Source of the DNA: Proluteimonas flavola
GTDB lineage: Bacteria > Pseudomonadota > Gammaproteobacteria > Xanthomonadales > Xanthomonadaceae
Direction of reading: 5' to 3'
Length of the DNA: 40,150 nucleotides
Assembly: GCF_021191705.1 (NCBI RefSeq)
Contig: NZ_JAIWPU010000057.1
Location: forward strand, 1-40,150
In this document: positions 27,479 to 36,122 of the stretch, piece after piece
Layout of the letters: each line of letters begins with the position of its first letter
Position numbering within the stretch: position 1 is the first letter of the stretch
The notes under the pieces: generated by a model
Databases searched by the model: none
Told to the model about the DNA's origin: nothing
Seen by the model: only the letters and a program-made list of their open reading frames with translations
Position numbers and translations under genes: made by a program

Positions 27479-28846
27479 ATGAACGCTTCGACGCACCTGC
27501 CCCCCGACGAGATCCGCAGCCTGTTCGCGCAGGCGATGTCCCGCATGTACCGCGACGAGGTGCCGCTCTACGGCACGCTGATGGAACTGGTGTCGGAGGT
27601 GAACGCGGCGACGCTGGCGCATGATCCGTCGCTGGCCGCGCGCCTGCAGCGCAGCGATGCGCTCGACCGCCTGGACGCCGAACGCCACGGCGCGATCCGC
27701 GTCGGCACGCCGCGCGAACTCGCGACGCTGCGGCGCCTGTTCGCGGTGATGGGCATGCATCCGGTCGGCTACTACGACCTCGCCGTCGCCGGCGTGCCGG
27801 TGCATGCGACCGCGTTCCGCCCGGTCGATGCCGCGGCGCTGGCGCGCAATCCCTTCCGGGTGTTCACGTCCCTGCTGCGGCTCGAACTGATCGAGGATGC
27901 CGCGCTGCGCGACGAGGCCGCCGCGATTCTCGAAGCCCGCGAGATCTTCACCCCACGCGCGCTCGCATTGATCGAACGCTTCGAGCAGGCCGGCGGCCTC
28001 ACCGCCGACGAAGCCGCCGAATTCGTCGCGCAAGCGCTGGAAACCTTCCGCTGGCACAGCGAAGCCACCGTGTCGCATGCGACCTACCAGGCGCTGCTGT
28101 CCGCGCATCGTCTGATCGCCGATGTGGTCTGCTTCCGCGGCCCGCACATCAACCATCTCACCCCACGCACGCTCGACATCGACGCCGCGCAGGACGCGAT
28201 GCAGGCGCGCGGCATCGACGCCAAGGCCGTCATCGAAGGCCCGCCGCGCCGCCGCTGCCCGATCCTGCTGCGCCAGACCAGCTTCAAGGCGCTGCAGGAG
28301 CCGGTGCTGTTTCCCGCCGGCGGCAGCACCGACGCGGGCACGCACACCGCGCGCTTCGGCGAGATCGAACAACGCGGCCTCGCACTGACGCCCCGGGGTC
28401 GCGCGCTCTACGACCGCCTGCTCGCGCGTGCGCGCGAGGCGGACGGCGCCGGCAGCACCGGCGACTACGCGTCACGCCTTGCCGCGGCGTTCGCCGATTT
28501 CCCGGACGACGACGACACGCTGCGCCGCGAGGGCCTGGGGTATTACCGCTACGCACTGACCGAGGCGGGGCGTGCGGATCCGTCGGCGGTGTCGAGTCGC
28601 GATGTCGACGATGCGATCGCCGCCGGCCTGGTGACGGCCGACCCGGTGGTCTACGAAGACTTCCTGCCGGTCAGCGCGGCGGGCATCTTCCAGTCCAACC
28701 TCGGCGGCGGCGAACAGCGCGCGTACGCGGCGCAATCGAACCGCGATTCCTTCGAGGCAGCGCTCGGTGCGAAGGTGCATGACGAGTTCGAGATCTATGC
28801 GCGGATCGAGCGGGATTCGTTGACGGCGGTGGGGCTGGCGCGCTGA
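27479..28846 (+). CDS. DUF1338 family 2-oxoadipate dioxygenase/decarboxylase (HglS/YdcJ-like)
   Basis: The 455-residue protein belongs to DUF1338, whose studied member HglS converts 2-oxoadipate to D-2-hydroxyglutarate in lysine breakdown, using Fe(II) in a vicinal-oxygen-chelate-like fold. Visible family blocks are FRVFTSLLRLELI, FRWHSEATVSHATYQ, RGPHINHLTPRTLDID, RRRCPILLRQTSFKAL and EDFLPVSAAGIFQSNL. Histidines in the second and third blocks are candidates for metal or substrate binding. The start at 27479 (MNASTHLPPDEI) is preferred; an in-frame ATG at 27434 adds a proline-rich stretch unlike the family. No other lysine-catabolism gene is adjacent, so pathway context is missing. The assignment to DUF1338 is firm, the exact substrate less so. 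Confidence 0.87.
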   Translation: MNASTHLPPDEIRSLFAQAMSRMYRDEVPLYGTLMELVSEVNAATLAHDPSLAARLQRSDALDRLDAERHGAIRVGTPRELATLRRLFAVMGMHPVGYYDLAVAGVPVHATAFRPVDAAALARNPFRVFTSLLRLELIEDAALRDEAAAILEAREIFTPRALALIERFEQAGGLTADEAAEFVAQALETFRWHSEATVSHATYQALLSAHRLIADVVCFRGPHINHLTPRTLDIDAAQDAMQARGIDAKAVIEGPPRRRCPILLRQTSFKALQEPVLFPAGGSTDAGTHTARFGEIEQRGLALTPRGRALYDRLLARAREADGAGSTGDYASRLAAAFADFPDDDDTLRREGLGYYRYALTEAGRADPSAVSSRDVDDAIAAGLVTADPVVYEDFLPVSAAGIFQSNLGGGEQRAYAAQSNRDSFEAALGAKVHDEFEIYARIERDSLTAVGLAR

Positions 28847-28859
28847 GTCGCGCTTTGAG

Positions 28860-28883
28860 CCCTCCCCCGCCTGCGGGGGAGGG
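28860..28883 (+). terminator. GC-rich hairpin after the DUF1338 gene
   Basis: CCCTCCCCCGC-ctgc-type stem closing with GGGGGAGGG begins 13 bp after the stop codon. There is no T-tract (TTGGGTGGGGGC follows), so termination is possible but not standard. Similar hairpins are common repeats in related genomes. Confidence 0.45.
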
Positions 28884-28924
28884 TTGGGTGGGGGCAATCT
28901 ACCAATCCGCGCAGACCTTCCTAC

Positions 28925-29034
28925 CGTCATCGCCGCGGCTTCCAACAGCCGAATGGCTGGTCAAGCGGGGATCCACTTTGATTCTGCTTCGATAGATCAA
29001 ATCAAAATGGATTCCGGCTTTCGCCGGAATGACG
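28925..29034. repeat. CGTCAT/ATGACG inverted element with degraded left arm
   Basis: The right arm TGGATTCCGGCTTTCGCCGG followed by AATGACG is intact. The left side has CGTCAT at 28925, then about 25 bp of unrelated sequence before GGGGATCCACTTTGATT. The inner parts GATCCACTTTGATT and AATCAAAATGGATTCC pair. It belongs to the same group as 8575-8742 and 36925-37009, and sits between convergent genes. Confidence 0.7.
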
Positions 29035-29056
29035 AGCGTAACAAGGCACCCCCTCC

Positions 29057-29686
29057 CTACAACCACCCCTTCTGCCGCGCCAACCGGTACGCCTCGATCC
29101 GGTTCCCGACCCCCAGCTTCCCGATCGCGTCCGACAGGTAGTTCCGCACCGTCCCATGCGAGAGCCTGAGTTGCGCGGCGATCTCGCTGGCGCTCATGCC
29201 CTGCCCTGCAAGCCGCAGTGTCTGGCGCTCGCGTTCGCTGAGCGGATCCGGTTCGCTCCAGGCTTCCAGCGCGAGTTGCGGGTCGATCGCGCGGCCGCCG
29301 TCGTGAACGCGGCGCAGGGCCGCGGCGAGCTGCTCGGCGGGCGCGTCCTTGAGCAGGTAGCCGCCGACGCCGGCATCCAGCGCGCGGCGCAGGAAACCTG
29401 CGCGCGCGAACGTGGTGACGATGACCACGCGCACCGGCAGGCCGTGGCGCTGGATGCGCTGCGCGAGTTCGAGGCCGGTGAGGCCGGGCATCTCGATGTC
29501 GGTGACGAGAACATCGGGCGCGAGCCGCTGCAGTTCCCGCCACGCCGATTCGCCATCGCCCGCGCTCCCGACCACCGACAGATCGTCTTCGAGATTCAGC
29601 AGCGCGGTCAGCGCGCCGCGCAGCATCGACTGGTCCTCGGCGATGAGGATGCGGAGCGGCTCTTCGGGCGTGGGCATGCGCGGCAT
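29057..29686 (-). CDS. NarL/FixJ (DesR-type) response regulator
   Basis: The 209-residue regulator has a receiver domain with an acidic pocket (AED near 17), phospho-acceptor Asp63 in VTDIEMPGLTG and Lys113 in GGYLLKDAP. A LuxR-type helix-turn-helix follows (about 148-209), with LSERERQTLRLAGQGMSASE and LSHGTVRNYLSDAIGKL. The partner is the histidine kinase encoded 59 bp upstream. ATGs at 29686 and 29677 are both possible; neither has a strong ribosome site. The gene is the last of a five-gene operon with an ABC exporter, so it likely controls that transporter, possibly by binding the intergenic region near 34723 (inference). DesR, LiaR and similar regulators respond to membrane or antibiotic stress. 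Confidence 0.9.
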   Translation of the reverse strand: MPRMPTPEEPLRILIAEDQSMLRGALTALLNLEDDLSVVGSAGDGESAWRELQRLAPDVLVTDIEMPGLTGLELAQRIQRHGLPVRVVIVTTFARAGFLRRALDAGVGGYLLKDAPAEQLAAALRRVHDGGRAIDPQLALEAWSEPDPLSERERQTLRLAGQGMSASEIAAQLRLSHGTVRNYLSDAIGKLGVGNRIEAYRLARQKGWL

Positions 29687-29745
29687 GGCGATGACGGTAG
29701 CAGTTGGACGGCGGTCGAAAGGCGAACGATGGCGCGCGTTGCGGA

Positions 29746-30939
29746 TCACTCGGCCTGCGGCGCGCCCAGCGGAATGCGCGCATCGATCCGCGTGCCGTCG
29801 GCGCCGCTGTCGATGCGCAACTGCCCCCCGAGTGCTTCGATGCGCTCGCGCATGCCGGAGAGGCCGTTGCCGGGCACGATCGCGCCGCCCCGTCCGTCGT
29901 CGCTGACCTGCAGCCGGATCGTCTCGCCTTCGCGGGAGAACTGCGCCTGCGCGGTGTGCGCATGCGCGTGGCGCTGCAGGTTGGTCACCGACTCGCGCAG
30001 CGTCATCGCCAGTGCGGTCTCCACGGCGGGCGGCAGGCCGGCACCGGCGACGTCTTCGTCGAGGCTGTAACCGAACGCCACGCCGTCGGTTTCCAGCAGC
30101 AGGCGCGCCGATGCGAGTTCGGCCGCGAGTCCGGCGGCGCGGATGCCGCTGACCGCCTGCCGCACCTGCGCCAGCGCATCGCGGGCGATGCCGCCAACCT
30201 CGCCGATCTCGCGCTGCGCGCCGGCGGGATCGCGCTCGACGAGCCGTGCGGCGAGGTCGGCCTTCAACGCGACCATCGACAGCGTGTGTCCGAGCAGGTC
30301 ATGCAGGTCGCGACCGATGCGTTCGCGCTCGCCGACCGCAGCCAGCCTGCGCACCTCGTCGTGCGACAGCCGCAGCGCGGCGTCCTGGCGGTTCTTCAGG
30401 CGCTCCACGTGCACCAGCAGGCCGATCATCACCGTCGTCACCGGCATCCAGGCCAGCGCCGACCACGGATAGCCCATCACCCGCGCCCAGGTCAGCAGCA
30501 CTGCGTTGAAGACGATCAACGCGAGCACGTAGCGCCAGACCGACGTGCGCGACAGCGCGCCGAGGAACACGCAGCCGAACACGAAGTAGCTCAGGCTCGA
30601 GACGTACCAGGGCAGCAGGCCGAAACACAGCGCGATCATGCCGAGCGCACACCATGGCGAGCGGCGCGCCGGCAGCAACAGCGCGCCCGCGTACAAGGCG
30701 ATGAAGACCGGATACGACAGCAGCGTCAGCAGCACCCAGCGCAGGTCGTAGCCGTGCGGCGAGAACATCGGCACGACGAACACCCACACCGACCACAGCA
30801 CGTGGATGCCTTCGCTCCACGCCGGACGGCCCTGACGCAACGCGCTGCCGATGACGGAATCCGGCGCGGCGCGCAGGCCGGCGAAGGTGCGCATCGCCGT
30901 GGCAGCGGCGTCGGTCTGCATGTCGCGCAGCGTCGCCAT
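29746..30939 (-). CDS. Sensor histidine kinase, DesK-like (HisKA_3)
   Basis: The 397-residue membrane kinase has five or six hydrophobic helices between about 45 and 178 (HVLWSVWVFVVPMF to TTVMIGLLVHV) with almost no periplasmic domain, so it likely senses something within the membrane. The phospho-acceptor is His213 in RIGRDLHDLLGHTLSMVALK (HisKA_3 dimerisation domain). The ATPase domain has the N box ESVTNLQRHAHA, the G1 box DDGRGG and GNGLSGMRERIE. ATG 30939 is used; 30921 is an alternative. It lies between the amidohydrolase gene and its cognate response regulator. DesK senses membrane thickness in Bacillus; the signal here is not known. Confidence 0.9.
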   Translation of the reverse strand: MATLRDMQTDAAATAMRTFAGLRAAPDSVIGSALRQGRPAWSEGIHVLWSVWVFVVPMFSPHGYDLRWVLLTLLSYPVFIALYAGALLLPARRSPWCALGMIALCFGLLPWYVSSLSYFVFGCVFLGALSRTSVWRYVLALIVFNAVLLTWARVMGYPWSALAWMPVTTVMIGLLVHVERLKNRQDAALRLSHDEVRRLAAVGERERIGRDLHDLLGHTLSMVALKADLAARLVERDPAGAQREIGEVGGIARDALAQVRQAVSGIRAAGLAAELASARLLLETDGVAFGYSLDEDVAGAGLPPAVETALAMTLRESVTNLQRHAHAHTAQAQFSREGETIRLQVSDDGRGGAIVPGNGLSGMRERIEALGGQLRIDSGADGTRIDARIPLGAPQAE

Positions 30940-30995
30940 CTCAGGCGTCCGCCAGAAGTGGCGGCTGTTTCGCGCCGTGCCGGTCCGCCTGCATC

Positions 30996-32855
30996 TCAGC
31001 GCAGCTCCACGTCGTCGAGTGCGAAGGCGAACGTGCCCTCGGGCTGCCCGGCGGTCCATGCGAGGCCGCGCACCTGCGACAGATCCGCGCCGGCGAATCC
31101 ACCCAGCGGCAGACGCACCTCGGTCCACTCCTCGCCGGCCTCGAAGCGCTGCATCGCCGGCATCGCGGTCGGCGATGCGCCGGAGAACAGCAGGGCGCTG
31201 TAGCGGCGGCCGTCGCCGCGCACGCGGAACACGAGTTCGCGGCGCGATGAGAGATCCGCGGGCTGCATCGCCTGCGCGGCCGGGAAGAAGATCACGCCGG
31301 ACCATGGAAACGCGAAGCCCGGTTTGATCTCGCCGGTGACCGACAGCGCGCCGGCCGACCCGTTCGCACCACCGTCGATTCGCGCGTGCGCGACGGTCGA
31401 GGCGCCGCCGGCCATCTGGTCGGTGGTCGGCGCCCAGCTGCCGAAGCGCGCGTCGAGGCCGTTCTCGAAGTCGCTGATGCGCGTGTCGTCCGGCACTGCG
31501 CCAGCCGCTGCCGCAGCCGCGGGCTTCGCGCGTTCGACACGCGCGCCGTTCTTCCACACGGTCTCGATGCGCCGGGTCGCGGCGATGTCGTCGAGCGGGT
31601 TGCCGTCGACGAGCACCAGATCGGCGCGCAGGCCGGGCGCAATGCGGCCGCGGTCGCTGATGCCGAAGCGCTCTGCCGGGGCGGACGTCGCCGCGACCAG
31701 CGCCTGCTGCGGTGTCAGTCCTGCCCGCACCAGCAATGCGAGTTCGCCGTGCAGGCTCGCCCCCTGCGCGGTGCCGGCATTGGGTGCATCGCTGCCGGCG
31801 AGGATCGTCACGCCCGCCGCGTGCAGGCGGCGCACGCTGGCGATCGCATCGGCGAGGCGCTGCGGCTTCGGCGTCGTGGACATGCGCGCGCCGAGGCTGT
31901 CGCGCTGTTCCAGCGTCAGCCACGGCGACAACGCGGGATCGTCCGCGAGCTGCCGGCCTGCGTCGGTACCGGCCACCGAGGCGATCACCACCAGCGTCGG
32001 CACGACGAACACATCGCGACGCGCGGCATCGGCGATGAAGGCGTCGTCGACCACGGCATCGTCGGCCACGTGCACGAAGCCGTCGATACCGGCGTCCAGC
32101 ACCTCGCGGGCGCTGGCCTGCGTGGAGACGTGGGCGACCGCGATGCGCTCGTGCGCATGCGCGGCATCGACGACCGCGCGCACCTGCACGGCGTCGAGCG
32201 TCGGCAGCGTGCGGCCGGCGGCGTCGCCGCTGAGATCCTCGACGATCAGCTTGATGAAGTCGTCGCCCTCGGCCAGGCGTGCGGCGATGAAGGCCGGGAT
32301 GTCGGTGCCGGCGTCGACGGTCGGCACCGGGAATCCGTACTGCGTGCCGTGTCCGGCGGGCGCGGTGATCGCAGAGCCCGCGGCCCACAGATCGGCCTGC
32401 GTGGTCGGCGCGGTGGATTCGCGTTGCGTGCGCAGTGCCGGCAGGCGTTCCGGCATGCCGTGCATGTCGAGCCCGGTGGTGACGCCGAAGCGCAGCATGT
32501 CCTGCTGCGCGTTGCCCCAGGCATGCACGTGCGCATCGATCAGACCGGGCAGCAGCGTGCGGCCCGCGCCATCGACGACGGCGATGTCGCGCGGCACTTC
32601 GACATCGGTGCCGACCGCCTCGACAAGCCCGTCGCGGACCAGCACGGTGCCACGCTCGATGACCACCGCGCCGTCGAAGATGCGCGCGTCGCGGATCGCG
32701 AACGTACCGTGGGCCGGCGCCGATGGAGCCGACACGGCAGGCGTCGTCCGTTCCGGGCCCGCCATCGCCACCGCGCCGCCGAGCACCGCCACCAGCGCCG
32801 CGACTGCGGCCACGCCGGGCCAGCGACGCTGGCCGTGTCCATCCGCATGCGTCAT
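30996..32855 (-). CDS. Amidohydrolase with C-terminal CIA30-like domain
   Basis: The 619-residue protein starts with a probable membrane anchor or signal (VAAVAALVAVLGGAVAM, about 16-32). A metal-dependent amidohydrolase barrel follows (about 50-455). Visible site residues are the HxH in GLIDAHVHAWG, the lysine in FIKLIVED, histidines in VAHVSTQ and GFVHVADD, and the Asp in AGSDAPN. From about 470 to 619 a CIA30 (complex I intermediate-associated protein 30) type beta domain is fused, beginning ISDFENGLDARFGSW and ending TFAFALDDVELR. A GGGGAGA ribosome site supports the start. The gene lies inside an ABC-transporter/two-component operon, 32 bp after the permease gene. The enzyme probably acts outside the cytoplasmic membrane on a cyclic amide, imide or peptide; the substrate is unknown. 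Confidence 0.85.
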   Translation of the reverse strand: MTHADGHGQRRWPGVAAVAALVAVLGGAVAMAGPERTTPAVSAPSAPAHGTFAIRDARIFDGAVVIERGTVLVRDGLVEAVGTDVEVPRDIAVVDGAGRTLLPGLIDAHVHAWGNAQQDMLRFGVTTGLDMHGMPERLPALRTQRESTAPTTQADLWAAGSAITAPAGHGTQYGFPVPTVDAGTDIPAFIAARLAEGDDFIKLIVEDLSGDAAGRTLPTLDAVQVRAVVDAAHAHERIAVAHVSTQASAREVLDAGIDGFVHVADDAVVDDAFIADAARRDVFVVPTLVVIASVAGTDAGRQLADDPALSPWLTLEQRDSLGARMSTTPKPQRLADAIASVRRLHAAGVTILAGSDAPNAGTAQGASLHGELALLVRAGLTPQQALVAATSAPAERFGISDRGRIAPGLRADLVLVDGNPLDDIAATRRIETVWKNGARVERAKPAAAAAAGAVPDDTRISDFENGLDARFGSWAPTTDQMAGGASTVAHARIDGGANGSAGALSVTGEIKPGFAFPWSGVIFFPAAQAMQPADLSSRRELVFRVRGDGRRYSALLFSGASPTAMPAMQRFEAGEEWTEVRLPLGGFAGADLSQVRGLAWTAGQPEGTFAFALDDVELR

Positions 32856-32887
32856 TGCGTCTCTCCCCAGATGTTGCAGCGATGATG

Positions 32888-33712
32888 TCAGACCGCGCGC
32901 GCGAGACGGCGCAGCGCGAGTACGCAGCAGGCCACCGTCACGACGGCCAGGACCAGCAGATGCAGCCACAGAGGCGTCGGCCCGGGCTGCCCGGGCTGCC
33001 CGGGCTGCCCGGGCTGCCCGGGCTGCCCGGTCGCGCCCAGCGCGATCTGCGCCAGATGCCAGGCCGGCCACACCGGGGCGAGCCGCGCGAACACGTCGGG
33101 CAGCATCGACAGCGGCAGCCACAGGCCGGACAGGAAGGCCATCGGCAGGAACAGCAGGTTGACCCAGGCCGGCGCCGCGTTCGCGCCGGCGATGCTGCCG
33201 AGCAGCAGGCCGATCGCGCAGAACGGCAGCGCGCCGAGCACGCTCACCGTCCACAGCAACGCCCACTGGCCCGGTGCCAGCGACACGCCACCGAACACGA
33301 CGGCAAGCGTCGCGAGTTCCAGCACGATGACCAGCGCGAACAGCATCGCGATCAGCATCCGCGCGACCAGCCACGCGCTCGGCGGCGCCGGCAGCGCGCG
33401 ACGCAATGCGAAGAAGCCGCGCTCGCGGTCGATCGCCAGCGTCACCGCGAATCCGAACAGGCCTGCGCCCATCGCGCCGAACACGCCATAGGTCGCCAGC
33501 AGGTAACGCGCCGCCTCGCTGCTGCCGCGTCCGGCGAGCAGCAGGCCGAACATCACGTAGAACAGCGCCGGAAACAACAGCGTCGGAATCACATACATCG
33601 GCTCGCGCAACAGCCGCAGCAGTTCGCAGCGCGTGTCGAGCAGATAGCAGCGCCACAGGCGGACGCGCGTGCCGGTCTGGCGCGCATCGGTGGTCGTCGT
33701 CATCGTGTCCAT
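32888..33712 (-). CDS. ABC-2 type transporter permease
   Basis: The 274-residue permease has six hydrophobic helices in ABC-2 order, including PMYVIPTLLFPALFYVMFG (about 38-58), YGVFGAMGAGLFGFAVTLAI, MLIAMLFALVIVLELATLAV, GALPFCAIGLLLGSIAG, AWVNLLFLPMAFLSGLWLP and the final LWLHLLVLAVVTVACCVLAL. It pairs with the ATPase encoded just upstream; their ends overlap (the ATPase TGA at 33700-33702 lies inside this gene's fourth codon). AGAGG placed 7 nt before 33712 supports that ATG over the one at 33703. Odd: the last extracytoplasmic loop contains five perfect Gly-Gln-Pro units encoded by a 9-bp tandem repeat, which is likely variable in length. It is probably an exporter; the cargo is unknown. 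Confidence 0.9.
   Translation of the reverse strand: MDTMTTTTDARQTGTRVRLWRCYLLDTRCELLRLLREPMYVIPTLLFPALFYVMFGLLLAGRGSSEAARYLLATYGVFGAMGAGLFGFAVTLAIDRERGFFALRRALPAPPSAWLVARMLIAMLFALVIVLELATLAVVFGGVSLAPGQWALLWTVSVLGALPFCAIGLLLGSIAGANAAPAWVNLLFLPMAFLSGLWLPLSMLPDVFARLAPVWPAWHLAQIALGATGQPGQPGQPGQPGQPGPTPLWLHLLVLAVVTVACCVLALRRLARAV
32982..33030. repeat. 9-bp tandem repeat coding for (GQP)5
   Basis: Five perfect copies of CCGGGCTGC plus CCGG lie in the permease gene. Because the unit is a multiple of three, slippage adds or removes GQP triplets without breaking the frame. Confidence 0.9.
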
Positions 33713-34644
33713 CGCGCATCCTCTTGCGAATCAATCGCCGTGTCCGCAGGCGCCGTCATCGCCACGAACGCCTCGGCAAGACCGGCGCGTTGCACTTCCA
33801 GATCGCCCAGTTGCGGATCGGTGTCCAGCAACCGGCGCAATACCGGCTCGGCCTGCTCGGCCATGACCACGAGCTGCCCGTCGAGGGTCTGCGCCGTGCG
33901 CACGCCGGGCCACGTCGCGACGACAGCGGCCGGCACACCCGTCGTGCACCGGATACATCGCTGCGCGACCTGCGCGCGCACCTCGCCGACGCTGCCGTCG
34001 GCGCGCACGCGGCCTGCATCGAGTACGACGACGCGATCGGCCAGCGCCTCGGCCTCTTCCAGGTAATGCGTGGTCAGCAGGATGCCGACGCCTTCGGCGA
34101 CCAGGCGGCGGATCGCGCGCCACACCTGCCGGCGTGCGCCGATGTCGAGGCCGGTGGTCGGTTCGTCGAGGAACAGCAGCTTCGGCCGCCCGCACAGTGC
34201 GAGCGCGAACTGCACGCGTCGCTGCTGCCCGCCCGACAGCCGGCCGTAGCGCCGGCCCAGCAATCCATCGAGGCCCGCCAGCGCGACGCAGTCTGCGAGG
34301 CTGCGCGGCTGCGGATACCAGCTGCGCGTCAATGCGAGCAGTTCTCCGACCTGCAACCGCTCGGGCAGCTGCGCCTGCTGCAGCATCACGCCGATGTGGC
34401 GCCGCGCCTCGAGATCGGACGGATGCCGGTCGAACAGCACGACCTCGCCGGCATCGGCCGGCTGCAGGCCGAGCAGGATCTCGATCGCGGTGGTCTTGCC
34501 GGCGCCGTTGACGCCGAGCAACGCGGTGACCCGACCGGCCGGCAGCGTCAGGTCCACGCCGTCGAGCGCCTGCACCGCGCCGCGGCGACGGCGCACCCCG
34601 GCAAGACGGGCCAGTGGCGCCAATGGCATCGCATTCTCGGACAT
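33700..34644 (-). CDS. ABC transporter ATP-binding protein
   Basis: The 314-residue ATPase has Walker A GVNGAGKTT (about 44-52), the Q-loop in GVMLQQAQLPERL, the signature LSGGQQRR, Walker B LLFLDEPTTGLD and the H-loop in LLTTHYLEEAEALADR. It is of the drug- or lipid-export type (CcmA/DrrA class). The C-terminal 80 residues (from about RADGSVGEVRA) form the extra domain usual in this class. The start MSENAMPLAPL (34644) is chosen; MPLAPL at 34629 is possible, and the open frame upstream to 34707 has no family match. It is the first gene of the operon continuing with permease, amidohydrolase, kinase and regulator. Confidence 0.92.
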   Translation of the reverse strand: MSENAMPLAPLARLAGVRRRRGAVQALDGVDLTLPAGRVTALLGVNGAGKTTAIEILLGLQPADAGEVVLFDRHPSDLEARRHIGVMLQQAQLPERLQVGELLALTRSWYPQPRSLADCVALAGLDGLLGRRYGRLSGGQQRRVQFALALCGRPKLLFLDEPTTGLDIGARRQVWRAIRRLVAEGVGILLTTHYLEEAEALADRVVVLDAGRVRADGSVGEVRAQVAQRCIRCTTGVPAAVVATWPGVRTAQTLDGQLVVMAEQAEPVLRRLLDTDPQLGDLEVQRAGLAEAFVAMTAPADTAIDSQEDARWTR

Positions 34645-34722
34645 CGGCCTGCCTGCTGTGGAAATGCGGCCAGTCTTCCATCGCCGCGACGCGACCGGCA
34701 GTCGCATGCGTCACATCCCGCG

Positions 34723-34745
34723 CATGACAGTCGTCAGGTGTCGTG
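34723..34745. promoter_or_regulatory. Imperfect palindrome in the divergent promoter region
   Basis: CATGACA-9 nt-TGTCGTG (one mismatch) lies between the starts of the ABC/two-component operon (34644) and the export operon (34878). Its size and place suit an operator for a dimeric regulator such as the DesR-type protein of this locus. No promoter hexamers could be assigned with confidence around it. Confidence 0.3.
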
Positions 34746-34877
34746 GGACGCGGCGATGCGCACACTGACGCCGTCGTTCCGGACCACCGGCCCGGCATCA
34801 CGTCCTGACTTCCGGCAGGTTGGAAACACCGGGGACGCGCGGTCACACTGGCCCCGCTCCTTCCGTCCAGGGTTGCA

Positions 34878-36122
34878 ATGAACACGAATGCCGATCTGCT
34901 GAAGGAACTCCGCATCGACCGCAGCGCGCCACCGCCGCCGTCGCGACGTGGCCTGTGGATCGGTCTCGCAGTCGCCGCGCTGCTGCTGGCGCTGCTGGTG
35001 GTCGGCGCGTTCGTGCTGGGCAATCGCGCGGTCGAGGTCGAGACCACGGTCGTCGCCGCGCCCAGCGCGGCGGGCGCGGCCGGCGGCTCGGTGCTCGATG
35101 CCAGCGGCTACGTCGTCGCCCGGCGCATGGCCACGGTCTCGGCCAAGATCACCGGCCGCGTGCGCGAGGTGCGCATCGAGGAAGGCCAGCGGGTCGAGGC
35201 AGGCGAGATCCTCGCCACGCTCGATCCGATCGACGCCGATGCGCGCCGCGACCTGTCCGCCGCGCAACTCGACGCCGCGCGCAGCCAGGTCGCCGGCGTG
35301 CAGGCGCAACTCACCGAAGCCTCGGCGAACGCCGAGCGCCTGCAGGCGCTGGTCGGCCAGCAACTGGTGTCGAAGGCGCAGTACGAGCAGGCCGTCGCCC
35401 AGCGCGATGCCCTGCGCGCGCAACTCGCGACATCGCGCCGCAACGCCACCGTCGCCAGCGAGCAGTTGCGCATCTCCGCGATCGGCGTCGACGACACCTT
35501 CGTGCGCGCACCCTTCGCCGGCGTCGTCATCGCCAAGGCCGCGCAGCCGGGCGAGATCGTCTCGCCGCTGTCGGCCGGCGGCGGCTTCACCCGCACCGGC
35601 ATCGGCACCCTGGTCGACATGGAGTCGCTGGAAGTCGAGGTCGATGTCGGCGAGTCCTACATCGGCCGGGTCACGCCGGGCATGCCGGTCGAGACCACGC
35701 TCAACGCCTACCAGGACTGGAAGATTCCCGGCAGCGTGATCGCGATCGTGCCGACCGCCGACCGCGGCAAGGCGACGGTCAAGGTGCGCATCGCGCTCGA
35801 CGCGAAGGACGGGCGCATCGTGCCCGACATGGGCGCGACGGTGAGCTTCCTCGAACAGGCGCGTCCGGCGCAGGACAGCGACACGCCGCGCCTGCCGCGC
35901 GTGCCGGCGGCGGCGCTGGCCGAGCGCGACGGCGCGCAGGTGGTGTTCGTCGTCGACGGCGGCGTGGTGCGCCGGCGGCCGGTGGAACCGGGCGAACGCG
36001 TTGGCGGCACCGTGGAGGTCGCCAGCGGCGTGCGCCCGGGCGACGAGCTGGTGCTCGACGCGCCGGACGCGCTCGACGACGGCGACCGCGTGCGGGTCAA
36101 GCAGTCACGAAGTCTCCCGTAG
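34878..36122 (+). CDS. Membrane fusion protein (efflux periplasmic adaptor, HlyD/MacA-like)
   Basis: The 414-residue adaptor connects an inner-membrane transporter with an outer-membrane channel. It has one N-terminal membrane helix (about 26-47, LWIGLAVAALLLALLVVGAF). A barrel-sandwich/lipoyl domain follows in two halves (ASGYVVARRMATVSAKITGR at the first, FVRAPFAGVVIAKAAQPGEI at the second), enclosing an alpha-helical hairpin (about 115-195, rich in Ala, Gln and Glu). Beta-barrel and membrane-proximal domains complete it. The next genes encode the ATPase and two FtsX-type permeases, making a MacAB- or DevBCA-like exporter; no TolC-like gene is in the window. The final residues SLP and the TAG stop are at the edge of, and within, a REP element. 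Confidence 0.92.
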   Translation: MNTNADLLKELRIDRSAPPPPSRRGLWIGLAVAALLLALLVVGAFVLGNRAVEVETTVVAAPSAAGAAGGSVLDASGYVVARRMATVSAKITGRVREVRIEEGQRVEAGEILATLDPIDADARRDLSAAQLDAARSQVAGVQAQLTEASANAERLQALVGQQLVSKAQYEQAVAQRDALRAQLATSRRNATVASEQLRISAIGVDDTFVRAPFAGVVIAKAAQPGEIVSPLSAGGGFTRTGIGTLVDMESLEVEVDVGESYIGRVTPGMPVETTLNAYQDWKIPGSVIAIVPTADRGKATVKVRIALDAKDGRIVPDMGATVSFLEQARPAQDSDTPRLPRVPAAALAERDGAQVVFVVDGGVVRRRPVEPGERVGGTVEVASGVRPGDELVLDAPDALDDGDRVRVKQSRSLP

